From a virus: a stretch of DNA of 25,388 nucleotides. The position numbers and the translations under genes were made by a program. The notes below the pieces were generated by a model. The model was not told the DNA's origin, did not search any database, and saw only the letters and a list, made by a program, of their open reading frames with translations. This document shows positions 1 to 7,265 of the stretch, piece by piece. Numbering within the stretch: the first letter of the stretch is position 1; the number at the start of each line of letters is the position of its first letter. The stretch is taken from positions 1 through 25,388 of the IMG/VR virus record IMGVR_UViG_3300028608_000075; one strand, written 5' to 3'.

Positions 1-76
1 CTTGCGCCCATTGCGGAAAAGCCGGGCCGATGCCCCTCTTTTGCCCCACACCTTTCGACGAGTTTTCCGATCCCCG

Positions 77-133
77 ATGAATAAAGCACTCTCCGACCTG
101 TCCTCCCACACGCCGATGATGCAGCAGTACTAA
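77..133 (+). pseudogene. mutS: 5' fragment of mutS (mismatch repair), cut off at the prophage junction
   Basis: The plus strand reads ATG at 77 followed by 17 more codons, MNKALSDLSSHTPMMQQY, then TAA at 131-133. The block HTPMMQQY is the conserved start of MutS mismatch-recognition proteins (E. coli has the same eight residues near its N-terminus), and MNKA-SDLS is the Pseudomonas form as I remember it. Full MutS is about 850 aa, so only the first 2% is here. In intact MutS a hydrophobic or aromatic residue and a basic stretch follow the Tyr; here a stop does, and the following DNA no longer looks like mutS. The simplest reading is that a prophage inserted within or beside the 5' end of mutS, leaving this piece at one attachment site. 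Whether a complete mutS survives at the other prophage end cannot be seen. Confidence 0.8.
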
Positions 134-297
134 CGGAAACAGGCTGCAGGTCACGTTTCACAAAGGTATGCATTACGAGCTGTCTAAAACTCTAACCCGA
201 TTTAAGCGCGTTTCGGACCAATGAAACCGAGCAGGGTCGAGGTAGTTTTAGACAGCGTTTTCCCTTCTCCGGCGTCCTGCCGAACAATAACCAATCC
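134..297. other. Prophage end: non-coding stretch between the mutS fragment and the spanin genes
   Basis: No convincing gene is present between the mutS fragment and the Rz stop codon on either strand. The stretch contains the 13-bp inverted repeat described separately. As the outermost phage DNA it should hold one arm of the attachment site. I could not define the crossover core, because the other prophage end is outside the window. Positions 1-76, left of the fragment, look like the natural upstream region of mutS and carry no ORF that I could assign. Confidence 0.5.
179..256. repeat. Perfect 13-bp inverted repeat at the prophage end
   Basis: GCTGTCTAAAACT at 179-191 is repeated exactly in inverted form, AGTTTTAGACAGC, at 244-256, with 52 bp between the arms. 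Inside lies a smaller imperfect dyad (GTTTC...GAAAC, around 210-228). Neither side has a run of T long enough for an ordinary intrinsic terminator, and no flanking target duplication is visible. Its place between the last phage gene and the mutS junction suits recombinase or excisionase arm sites, or the 3' end structure of the late transcript. Its role is unknown. Confidence 0.65.
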
Positions 298-804
298 CTA
301 TTTTTGAAGCTCCCGCACATACGCCTGGCACGCCGCAAGCGCGATCAATCCTTGGTCGCCGGCGTCGGTGATGCCGATAATTCGTTGAGCATGCGCTGGG
401 TCAAGTTCGGCACGAACGGCTCCATGATCCACGCCGCCGGTGCCGGTGGCGGCAGGCACTGAACAGCCACTGCCTGAACCCTGGTCAAGGAGGACTGACA
501 GCCGCAGATCAGAAGTGGCAAGGCGATCGCGCAGGCGAGCCTGGTCTTTTTGGGCATTGGTCAAAGTCTCGTGGTGGGATTGGTCGCTGGCCGCCAGGCG
601 CTGCTCGAGAGCAAGACGCTTGTCCTGCTCGGCCTTTTGCGCGGCGGCGCCGACCATGGCCAACTGATTGAGGGTGTCGGTGTGCAACCGCGACTGTTCG
701 GCAAGCTGGGCACCGTATCGCCAGCCCTGAACCGTCCAGGCACTGAGAGCCCCGAGCATCACCAGCGCCAGTGCACCGGCAACCTTCCACGCTAGCGGGC
801 TCAA
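298..804 (-). CDS. Rz-like i-spanin (inner-membrane lysis protein)
   Basis: This 168-aa protein has one N-terminal membrane anchor (about residues 5-23, rich in A, L and V) followed by a periplasmic helical region rich in A, Q, E and R. That is the architecture of Rz-type i-spanins, which join an outer-membrane Rz1 lipoprotein to fuse the two membranes at the last step of lysis. The frame is open far upstream, but an AAGGA ribosome site 6 nt before a TTG at 804-802 marks the start. That TTG overlaps the endolysin stop (TTGA), giving translational coupling, and the protein then begins (M)SPLAWKVAGA. The Rz1 partner is encoded entirely within this gene in another frame. Family assignment rests on architecture and context; Pseudomonas versions may be catalogued under DUF2514. 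Confidence 0.75.
   Translation of the reverse strand: MSPLAWKVAGALALVMLGALSAWTVQGWRYGAQLAEQSRLHTDTLNQLAMVGAAAQKAEQDKRLALEQRLAASDQSHHETLTNAQKDQARLRDRLATSDLRLSVLLDQGSGSGCSVPAATGTGGVDHGAVRAELDPAHAQRIIGITDAGDQGLIALAACQAYVRELQK
345..557 (-). CDS. Rz1-like o-spanin lipoprotein, nested inside Rz
   Basis: This 70-aa protein begins MPKKTRLACAIALPLLICGC, a short basic start, a hydrophobic core and a lipobox (I-C-G-C) with the modified cysteine at residue 20. The mature part of about 50 residues is short and contains a proline-rich segment (LPPPAPAAW), as Rz1 proteins do. It lies wholly within the Rz-like gene in a shifted frame, as in lambda where Rz1 is embedded in Rz. The lipoprotein should sit on the inner leaflet of the outer membrane and bind the C-terminal end of Rz. 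The ribosome site before its ATG is weak, so translation may depend on ribosomes already reading Rz. Confidence 0.85.
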   Translation of the reverse strand: MPKKTRLACAIALPLLICGCQSSLTRVQAVAVQCLPPPAPAAWIMEPFVPNLTQRMLNELSASPTPATKD

Positions 805-1226
805 GGCACATCCTTGAAGAAGACATGCCCGCCCAGCTTCAGTGTCTGTTTCGCCTTCGCTGCCCACACGGGTGGCGTCTTCATGGCGATCGCGTAATAG
901 TGCGTGGCGCCGCCGGTGGGATCTGGCACCTTGCCGTCGATAACCTGGTCGGCCACGACTCGACACTGTGCCAGTTCGCGGAACGGGATCTGCTTCAGCC
1001 CGATCAGGAACTGATAGTTGGTGTCGGTCTTGTTCCAGCAGCTGAACTGGTACGGCCTTTGGCACACACTGGCATAGCCCTCCCCCCACCATGACTTTTC
1101 CTTTCCATCGAACACGCGATTGCGGATCGTCCAGGCCACGGCCACCTGGCCAGCCGTGGTTTCGCCTCGGGCCTCACCCCAAATCGTTCGCGCGAGGATG
1201 TCGCGGTCTTTTTCGGTAACTGGCAT
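801..1226 (-). CDS. SleB-like cell wall hydrolase (endolysin)
   Basis: This 141-aa enzyme resembles the Hydrolase_2/SleB family, which cuts the glycan strands of peptidoglycan. It shows the family's IWGEARGE block with the likely catalytic Glu at residue 18, the following AGQVAVAWTIRNRV, and the C-terminal GGATHYYA motif. No signal peptide or membrane segment is visible, so export should depend on the holin. The frame also offers a GTG three bases upstream, but GGAG lies 7 nt before the ATG at 1226, which I take as the start. An intrinsic terminator (1242-1267) sits immediately upstream. The gene is followed directly by the spanins and is about 20 kb from the holin. Confidence 0.85.
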   Translation of the reverse strand: MPVTEKDRDILARTIWGEARGETTAGQVAVAWTIRNRVFDGKEKSWWGEGYASVCQRPYQFSCWNKTDTNYQFLIGLKQIPFRELAQCRVVADQVIDGKVPDPTGGATHYYAIAMKTPPVWAAKAKQTLKLGGHVFFKDVP

Positions 1227-1241
1227 CACTTTTCTCCAGGC

Positions 1242-1267
1242 AAAAAAATACCCGCTTGATGGCGGGT
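1242..1267 (-). terminator. Intrinsic terminator between the tail fibre assembly gene and the endolysin
   Basis: On the minus strand ACCCGC, a 6-nt loop and GCGGGT form a perfect 6-bp stem, followed by TATTTTTTTG. The SD of the endolysin gene begins a few bases after the T-run. The endolysin can then be reached only by read-through or by terminator-resistant polymerase. Confidence 0.8.
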
Positions 1268-1297
1268 GCGTGTTGCGGGTGCTGTTCGTTAAACGGC

Positions 1298-2014
1298 TTA
1301 GGCTGGTCGCGCTTCTGGGTCAGCGACGATCACCGGGATAGCAGGCGCAACCGGCCACACCGGCGAGGCATGCCAGCCAGGCTGTTTGGTCACCTTCCCC
1401 AGGGCGAATTTGTATCCCTTCCATGCCGCCAAGCTGGCCACCAACGCCGCCTGCTCGGCCACGTCTTCTTCTGTTGCCTCCCCGGCATCGATTCCATAAC
1501 CGATTGTGTCTATCCGGTCTTGAATCCTAGCGATCTGCGCGATTGACTGGGCGTTGCGCGCGGCAAGCTCAGTCTTCATCAACACCAGATGCTCCGCATC
1601 GGCGGCAGCATCCTTCATAGCTTTCGTGATGCACCGGTCCCAGTGAATGACGCCAGTCGCGGTAGTCTCCGGAATAGGCGGGAGACCAGGATAATTGCCA
1701 TCGCCATCAGGGAGTGGTTGCGGGAACTCTATGCGGCCGTCCGGCACATTCAACAGCGGATCGGGAAATGCCTGCTCAGGGCTGTAGTTCCATGGGTTTG
1801 GCAGATTCAAAGAAATTACCAGGTGCCCATTCAAGCGCTCAACGGTGGCCGTGTCCGGAAACCACTCGCTGGCAACCGAGCCAAAGGGCAGCGTGTCACC
1901 CTCGCTCAATGGCGTGAAATCAAACAGCTCACCATTGATAGCCAAGCTATCACCGTCCTTCACCACAACCAGATCAACATCATCCATGCGCTTGCCGTAA
2001 AGATTGATCTGCAT
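1298..2014 (-). CDS. Tail fibre assembly protein (chaperone)
   Basis: This 238-aa protein fits the Caudo_TAP/tail fibre assembly family in its C-terminal half: a helical region rich in A and E, then AAWKGYKFALGKVTKQPGW and a WPVAPAIP tail. The N-terminal half is Pro- and Gly-rich and variable, as in relatives. Such proteins help trimeric tail fibres fold or attach. It directly follows the fibre gene with a TAATG overlap (fibre stop TAA 2016-2014, start ATG 2014), and a GGGAGG site inside the fibre gene lies 8 nt upstream. An upstream in-frame GTG at 2023 is less likely because it lies inside that ribosome site. Confidence 0.75.
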   Translation of the reverse strand: MQINLYGKRMDDVDLVVVKDGDSLAINGELFDFTPLSEGDTLPFGSVASEWFPDTATVERLNGHLVISLNLPNPWNYSPEQAFPDPLLNVPDGRIEFPQPLPDGDGNYPGLPPIPETTATGVIHWDRCITKAMKDAAADAEHLVLMKTELAARNAQSIAQIARIQDRIDTIGYGIDAGEATEEDVAEQAALVASLAAWKGYKFALGKVTKQPGWHASPVWPVAPAIPVIVADPEARPA

Positions 2015-2982
2015 TACTTCCACCTCCCGAAAGCCATTAAGTCCATCTCAACAGTGCCTGATACGCTCACATGCGTGAACACGGCCCAAGTTCCCCAACT
2101 AGACAGCGACTGCAACGTCTGCAAGCTGCCCCAGCCACCGCCCGAAGATTGAGAGAAGCCGCATGGGACGATGATGGGCGTTTCCCCGACGAAGTTGACC
2201 GGGAAGCCAGCTGCTTGCGATAACACCAGGCTTTTGAATACAGAGCCAGCTACTGATGTTCCTCCGCCTGCGGTCATAACTGTCCTGGCTATCATCTGGC
2301 CATTGGCGTATTTCCAAGCCTGCCCGCCAGAGTTACTGACGTACTCCATCAATGCCCCGCCAGGCAGCCCCGCCGTATCGAACACCGATCCCACAACATT
2401 TGACCGATCGTAGGCGAATGCAGGCGACTTACCATTGGCCGGTGTGTAGCGCAGGCACAACCAATTGCCGCTACCAAGACTCACAAATTCAGCCGTGTCG
2501 TTGACGGCCGTGGTTATGTTGGCCGCGGTTGGCAGGATCAGTGACGTCACGTTGTAGGTCAGGGTCAGGCTGGCGAGAAAGCGAACTGTGCGCCGGGCGC
2601 CGGCGGCAATGGTTCCAAGTCCGGTAATTGGCGTCGTACCGCTGATGTACACCACATTTGACGTAGCGACCCCGATATCGGTCGTCGTCGCCGACGCGAT
2701 CGTCTGAGGTGTAGCGTCATTAATTGGACCGGTCAGCGTGCCGCCGCTGATCAGCAGATAGCTCAACGCGTCGAGCGGCCCCATATCAATCCAGGCTGAG
2801 TTGGCGCTGTTGCGACGTCTCAGCCTGTTCCCGGTTGTGTCCCCCCACCATTGGCAGGGAAAGGTTGTAGGGGGAGACAGCGGACCAACGCTGTTCGACG
2901 CCAGCGCCTGTAGGGCGTTGTTCATATCCGCCCGGAATGTTGCCCCGGGCCCGTTGGCAACATCCATATCGTGCTGCGACAT
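2014..2982 (-). CDS. Tail fibre / receptor-binding protein
   Basis: This 322-aa protein opens with a module common at the start of Pseudomonas phage fibres: MSQHDMDVANGPGATFRADM, then NNALQALASN, a QWWGDTT block and a SANSAWIDMG block. This N-terminus is thought to attach to the tail. The middle is rich in T, A, G and V, as in beta-structured fibre shafts. The last 100 residues, with many Ser, Gly and Trp, are probably the receptor-binding tip. The start lies 3 nt after the gene J stop, with AAGGGG inside the end of J as ribosome site. The fibre assembly gene overlaps its stop codon. Confidence 0.75.
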   Translation of the reverse strand: MSQHDMDVANGPGATFRADMNNALQALASNSVGPLSPPTTFPCQWWGDTTGNRLRRRNSANSAWIDMGPLDALSYLLISGGTLTGPINDATPQTIASATTTDIGVATSNVVYISGTTPITGLGTIAAGARRTVRFLASLTLTYNVTSLILPTAANITTAVNDTAEFVSLGSGNWLCLRYTPANGKSPAFAYDRSNVVGSVFDTAGLPGGALMEYVSNSGGQAWKYANGQMIARTVMTAGGGTSVAGSVFKSLVLSQAAGFPVNFVGETPIIVPCGFSQSSGGGWGSLQTLQSLSSWGTWAVFTHVSVSGTVEMDLMAFGRWK

Positions 2983-2985
2983 AAA

Positions 2986-5900
2986 TCAGTACCCCTTAGA
3001 GATGTAGTCAATCGAGCGGCCTGACTGGGCGACCCCGCTGGAATTGCGAATGAAGACCGTGAAACCCGTTACGGTCTTTGCAGAAACATCGAAGTAGTCC
3101 CCAGGCGACAAACCTTGCGCGGTGAGGCTGACGGCGGGTGTGCCTTTGAAAGGCGGTGAGTAGCTGACCGCCAGGCCGGTCACTGGCACGGGGATGTCGT
3201 TCCCGCTTTCAATCCGATCAGGCATGTCGATCACGACTTCCAATGTGGTGACATCAATCCAGTTGGATGGCTGAGTCACCGAGCCGCGAAGCTGGAAGTC
3301 GTACTGTCGAGCCCGGTAGTCTCCAACCACAAAAGGCTTCCAGGCCGACCAGACTGCAGGCGACACATCGGATGTGCGCACCCACAGTGAAAGCGATGCA
3401 CCGTTCGGTGGATCACCGTCGAGACTGATCAACGAATCAAAGTCGGCAATGGTGTCGACGTAAGTCCCATCGTCATAAAGCGCTGCCACCACATTGGCCG
3501 TCAGCCGGCAGTCATAGACGGAGCCAAGATCAGCCGGCGCAGCGAAGCTGTAAGTCATCGACAGCGAAGATCCTCCGAACTTGTCGATTTCGCCCAATAC
3601 CGCGTCGACGTCTGCCACATCGTCAAACAGTCCATTAGCGGCCATTTTCAAGACGCCGCCGCCCGCCGCCGCGTTGACCACGGCACCGGTAAAGGCAGGC
3701 GACTCGGTGATTGTCAGGACAACGTTTGCAGGCAGTGGTACTTGCGCGTCTGACCAGACCTCTATTACCGGCCCACCAACACCCGATGAGTCGACCGCCC
3801 GCGCCAGGTATTTCCCGGGTAGCAGCGACACGACGGTGGACGTCGACCGGCCTGCCACTTCGGTTAGTGGCAGAGCTGAGTCCCACGTCGCCGAGATGCT
3901 GCGCGAATGGCGGATGTTGATGCTGCCGCCGAGCTTCACATCGAGCTCGGGTACCGGCTCCCACGCCAGCGTGGCTACGCTGTTGATCACATCAAGCCTG
4001 AGCCCCACAAGCGCCGAAGGCGGAGCCAGCAGAGCCTGAGCGGTGTAAGTCTGAATCGATGCAGGGCCAGAAAGCCCCAGCACCGATTTCGGCGTGATAC
4101 GCAGTGACCACAATCCTGACGAAGCCGAGTCGAAATCGATGCTCGGTGTCGCCACTTCACCGAAGTACTCCCAGTTCCCGCCAGGCTTCATTACTTCGAC
4201 TTGATAACGCATGGCACGCGCCGGCGGTGTCCAGCTCACTGTGAGGCGAGCTGCCGCCAAACCTGTACCCGTGTCGTAAAGCGACTCAAGAAACGCCAAC
4301 TGACCAATTGCAGCAGGCGCACTCAGGTTTACGTTGCTGATCGGGTTGTCGACATCTGGCGTGCCGTACTCGATCTGGTTGAATTTATCCGGGTCGTAAG
4401 CCACCGCACTGATCGCATAGGTGCCGTCGTCACCCTCACTGACACCGACTACACGGAACTTCTGATTGTCCAACGCTGCTGTTGAAAAAATCCAAGGTGC
4501 TGTTGCAAGTGGTGCAGGTGACAGTGGCGGCGATACCGTGATCGATGTGGCGCCAGCGCTGGCAGTCACAGAAACCGTCGCATAGTTGCCGTTGGGCATC
4601 ATTACGCCAACGACGCCGGTGCCGCCAACCCCGAGTGGAGCATCGAGCAACAGGGTGGATCCAGTAGTCCCTGCCAGCAACCGGCCGCCATTGCGAGCAC
4701 CGGCCCTGTTCGCATCTGCCACTTCGATGACATCGCCCGGCAACGGAATAGCACCGTCGGCGCCCACTGCAAACGTTACGGCTTCACTTTCTGCATAGAG
4801 CAGCCAGCGGCCAAGACGCCGAGCTTGTCCCTTCGACGTGCAGCCAATAGCCACAACATCGCTTTGCTGGATCCTGTTCCATTTGGCGATGAGCTCAGGG
4901 CGCTCGACCAGCTCGATGGACTGTTTGTATTGCTGCTGCGGATCGTTCCAGGTGACAGCCGCTACGTTGTAGCGTTGGTCGGAAGCGACAGATTGGTAAT
5001 TAAACTCGCCACCAACTACGGTGGAGTTGTTGAACAAGTAGCGACTGGAGCGCGGGGCATCTTGCACAGCCGTCAGAGAACCGCCAGCCCAAAAGCAAAT
5101 CGCCCGGAACACCGAAACCAGGTCGTTGACCAACTTCCATGCATCTTGCTGCGAGGTCAGCGCAATGTTGCATGTGAATCGAGGTTCTACCCCCCCGTAT
5201 CCATTCGGCACCAGCACATCGCAGTACTGCGCAATGCTGTACAGCGCGTATTTATCGATCAGCGTCGAATCGAGCAAACCACCCAACCCGTAACGGGTAT
5301 TGGTCAGCACGTCATACCAGACCCAGGCCGGGTTATCCGTCCAGGCGCGAACAAAGGTGCCGTTCCAAGACCCAGTGTAAGTTCTGCTCTGGGGATCGTA
5401 GTTGCTCGGGACCAGCACTTTGATGCCCGACACCAGGAAAGACATGCGCGGGATGCTGGCGAACTGTTGGGCGTCGATTGAAATGCCCAGCAGTGCGGTA
5501 TTTGGGTAGCGAAGTTTCTCGTCCCAGATCAGCGTAAATGAATCAAAAAAGGTGCGGTTCTGGATGGCCGCGCTAACCGAGTCTGGAGACAGCCTGGTCA
5601 GCCTGATAAAACGGGTTTCGCCACCCGAAGGATACAAGCGCAGGTAGTACGACAGCTGCGTACGGCTCATGGTTTTACCGCTGATGGTCAGATCGAAACA
5701 CAGTGGCAGCCATGCGCCAGCGCCGACCTTACCCTCAATGCGGAACATAGCCGTCGAACCGTTGGTGTCACCGTTCTGGGTGTTCTGCTCGGAAAATTGA
5801 GGAACGCTCACCGTTACGCGGACAGCATCAACATCCACATCATTAATGGCGCGCTCGATTGCCACGCCCGCTTTCAGCTCGACCCCAACCGACTGTTCCG

Positions 5901-6195
5901 CTTCAAGCCCGGTGAGAGGCATGTATGACTGCCACTGCGTGCCATTACGGACGTCGATGCTGAAGGCCGAGAAATTGAGGCTCAAGTCCTCATTGCGTAA
6001 AGGCACATCATCGAAAAAAACGCCTTTGTCGCCACCGGCAATCCCGAGGATTTCGCCCTCGGAAATTGCGTGAAGGATCCGCACATGCTGGCGCGAGCGA
6101 AAGCTGTCCGGGGCTTCTACTGCTGCGCGTGCAGAACCACCTCCACCGCCCCCCTTCCCCCCGCCGCCGCCTCTTCCGACAATTACTTCGCTCAT
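2986..6195 (-). CDS. Tail tip / host specificity protein, lambda J-like
   Basis: At 1069 aa this matches the size of lambda J (1132 aa). It begins with a glycine-rich leader (residues 8-20), followed by HVRILHAISEGEILG, the family's start of the hub domain. Further on are conserved J blocks such as YPNTALLGI, SRTYTGSWNGTF, a TRYGLGGLLD block, ALYSIAQYCDVLVPNGYGG and GCTSKGQARRLGRWLLYAE. Fibronectin type III-like segments come after about residue 600, and a C-terminal region of about 250 aa is less recognisable. J closes the tail tip and contributes to host binding. The start is the ATG at 6195, overlapping the gene I stop as ATGA; the open frame extends 7 codons further but without support. 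Confidence 0.93.
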   Translation of the reverse strand: MSEVIVGRGGGGGKGGGGGGSARAAVEAPDSFRSRQHVRILHAISEGEILGIAGGDKGVFFDDVPLRNEDLSLNFSAFSIDVRNGTQWQSYMPLTGLEAEQSVGVELKAGVAIERAINDVDVDAVRVTVSVPQFSEQNTQNGDTNGSTAMFRIEGKVGAGAWLPLCFDLTISGKTMSRTQLSYYLRLYPSGGETRFIRLTRLSPDSVSAAIQNRTFFDSFTLIWDEKLRYPNTALLGISIDAQQFASIPRMSFLVSGIKVLVPSNYDPQSRTYTGSWNGTFVRAWTDNPAWVWYDVLTNTRYGLGGLLDSTLIDKYALYSIAQYCDVLVPNGYGGVEPRFTCNIALTSQQDAWKLVNDLVSVFRAICFWAGGSLTAVQDAPRSSRYLFNNSTVVGGEFNYQSVASDQRYNVAAVTWNDPQQQYKQSIELVERPELIAKWNRIQQSDVVAIGCTSKGQARRLGRWLLYAESEAVTFAVGADGAIPLPGDVIEVADANRAGARNGGRLLAGTTGSTLLLDAPLGVGGTGVVGVMMPNGNYATVSVTASAGATSITVSPPLSPAPLATAPWIFSTAALDNQKFRVVGVSEGDDGTYAISAVAYDPDKFNQIEYGTPDVDNPISNVNLSAPAAIGQLAFLESLYDTGTGLAAARLTVSWTPPARAMRYQVEVMKPGGNWEYFGEVATPSIDFDSASSGLWSLRITPKSVLGLSGPASIQTYTAQALLAPPSALVGLRLDVINSVATLAWEPVPELDVKLGGSINIRHSRSISATWDSALPLTEVAGRSTSTVVSLLPGKYLARAVDSSGVGGPVIEVWSDAQVPLPANVVLTITESPAFTGAVVNAAAGGGVLKMAANGLFDDVADVDAVLGEIDKFGGSSLSMTYSFAAPADLGSVYDCRLTANVVAALYDDGTYVDTIADFDSLISLDGDPPNGASLSLWVRTSDVSPAVWSAWKPFVVGDYRARQYDFQLRGSVTQPSNWIDVTTLEVVIDMPDRIESGNDIPVPVTGLAVSYSPPFKGTPAVSLTAQGLSPGDYFDVSAKTVTGFTVFIRNSSGVAQSGRSIDYISKGY

Positions 6196-6815
6196 GCCGG
6201 GATAGCCTCCGCCCAAGTGCCAACCGCAATAACGCTCGAGCCAACCAGATGGGTGCCGTAAACGAGAGGCACAGGGAGTCCTTGCTGTGTCGAGTTGAAC
6301 GCGCCATTGAACAGGTAGCTCGGCTTGTTTTCGCTTTCAGCTTGCTCTGCTTGGCTGCCAGTTTTCGGCACTGGGGTGAGCATTTGCACAACCCCACCAA
6401 TGATCATGGCAATACCGACTTTTGCCAGGATTCCACCCAGCGGGGCGGCCCCACCGAAACTCAGGGTGCTCACAAAGGCACCAGCAACGATCAGGGCAGC
6501 CCCCAGAACAACTTGAAAAAGGCCACCGTTCTTGCTGCCAGCGATGATAGGGACGATGCGAATTTCGGTCGTTCCGCTTAATGCAAACCCGTCCTCTCCA
6601 ACGTTTTTGCGGTTACGAAAAATTGCATAACGCAGGCCGCGTCTCGCAGAGTCACGAATGAAATCTTCAAACCCGATGATGGTGTGCTTCAGGGCGCTGA
6701 ACGCCTCGCTGGCTGTACCTGTTTCCAGAAGGCGAACATGCTTGCGTCCGAAGGCTTGGGCCAAGCTGCCAGACAGCAAAATGGTGGTCATAGGCTGAAC
6801 GTTGGCAGCGCACAT
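6192..6815 (-). CDS. Tail assembly protein, lambda I-like
   Basis: This 207-aa protein corresponds to lambda gpI: an N-terminal ubiquitin-like domain (LLSGSLAQAFGRKHVRLLET, then SEAFSAL, IGFEDFI) and a strongly hydrophobic Gly/Ala-rich segment (about residues 105-145). After that comes a C-terminal stretch with QQGLPVPLVYGTHLVGS, typical of the family. It helps tail tip assembly together with K. I chose the ATG at 6815 because GGAG lies 6 nt upstream, whereas the later ATG at 6791 has no ribosome site. The SD is 8-bp complementary to part of the terminator directly upstream, so translation may be gated (see the terminator entry). Confidence 0.87.
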   Translation of the reverse strand: MCAANVQPMTTILLSGSLAQAFGRKHVRLLETGTASEAFSALKHTIIGFEDFIRDSARRGLRYAIFRNRKNVGEDGFALSGTTEIRIVPIIAGSKNGGLFQVVLGAALIVAGAFVSTLSFGGAAPLGGILAKVGIAMIIGGVVQMLTPVPKTGSQAEQAESENKPSYLFNGAFNSTQQGLPVPLVYGTHLVGSSVIAVGTWAEAIPA

Positions 6816-6821
6816 ACTTTT

Positions 6822-6848
6822 CTCCGGGCAATAAAAAACCGCCCGGAG
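6822..6848 (-). promoter_or_regulatory. Possible SD-masking hairpin before tail gene I, exclusive with the terminator
   Basis: On the minus strand CTCCGGGC (6848-6841) is perfectly complementary to GCCCGGAG (6829-6822), with an 11-nt loop. The second arm contains the GGAG ribosome site of gene I. The first arm overlaps the upper stem and loop of the intrinsic terminator (6833-6855), so both hairpins cannot form at once. This is seen directly; regulation is an inference. Confidence 0.5.
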
Positions 6849-6855
6849 GCGGTTT
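6833..6855 (-). terminator. Intrinsic terminator after the lipoprotein gene
   Basis: On the minus strand AACCGCC, loop TCCG and GGCGGTT make a perfect 7-bp stem (8 bp with the flanking A-T pair) followed by T residues. It lies 16 bp after the lipoprotein stop and just before the tail gene I ribosome site. It would end a private lipoprotein transcript and stop late transcription not protected by Q. Confidence 0.85.
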
Positions 6856-6871
6856 GATGTTTTTTTGTTAC

Positions 6872-7207
6872 TTAAATGCAGGCTTTTGCGGCATCTTTCC
6901 ATCCGCTTGTTGCGGACCAGTCCATGGGTAGGAAGACCCGAACTGATGACCCTTTGTCGGCCTTGTCGATAATCGCCAACGCTACAACGCCAGTCATGTC
7001 GGACGACGCCGCAATCCTGTAACCATTTTCACTTTCGATTGAGCTGGTGGATGAGTTGTAAGCTTGCCACTTTGGACCCAGGCATTGCGCCAGCTGTTGT
7101 GGCGACTTTTCAGATTTACCCGAATATGCCGGCTGGTCTTTCTCAAGTCCTGATGTCGTGCACCCCGCCACAACAATGAGTGTCACGGCCGTTATAGCTT
7201 TGCGCAT
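6872..7207 (-). CDS. Small lipoprotein in the tail operon (moron candidate)
   Basis: This 111-aa protein starts MRKAITAVTLIVVAGC, a clear lipoprotein signal with lipobox V-A-G-C and the lipidated cysteine at residue 16. The mature part is polar, with one central Cys (QCLGPKWQAY) and one near the C-terminus (KACI), which could pair. I do not recognise the family. The gene sits between K and I, where lambda has no such gene, with a 58-bp leader, a strong GGAGG site 8 nt before the ATG and a terminator just downstream. That is the layout of a moron, an added gene often expressed in the lysogen. Surface lipoproteins of this kind in other phages (N15 Cor, T5 Llp) block superinfection; a similar role here is only a guess. 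Confidence 0.75.
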   Translation of the reverse strand: MRKAITAVTLIVVAGCTTSGLEKDQPAYSGKSEKSPQQLAQCLGPKWQAYNSSTSSIESENGYRIAASSDMTGVVALAIIDKADKGSSVRVFLPMDWSATSGWKDAAKACI

Positions 7208-7231
7208 CGCTGAGCCTCCAGTGTTTTGGCG

Positions 7232-7240
7232 ACTCTAACA
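7232..7240 (-). promoter_or_regulatory. Weak candidate extended -10 promoter for the lipoprotein
   Basis: The 58-bp gap before the lipoprotein contains TGTTAGAGT on the minus strand, a TGn-extended -10 element (TAGAGT matches TATAAT at 4 of 6). No good -35 element lies 16-18 bp upstream. The position, 25 bp before the start codon, suits a private promoter, but the match is weak. Confidence 0.25.
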
Positions 7241-7265
7241 GGGAAATTACGCACAAATACAGGGC

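Noticed and set aside
179-256. Inverted repeat as a MITE or insertion sequence remnant
   Set aside because: Only 78 bp, no flanking target duplication and no transposase fragment; kept as an unexplained repeat.
805-1092. Upstream part of the 264-codon frame containing Rz
   Set aside because: This part overlaps the whole endolysin C-terminus and lacks a ribosome site. The TTG at 804 has one and gives a normal membrane anchor.
4825-5481. 218-codon plus-strand frame opposite gene J
   Set aside because: It lies entirely within the strongly supported J gene and has no recognisable motif.
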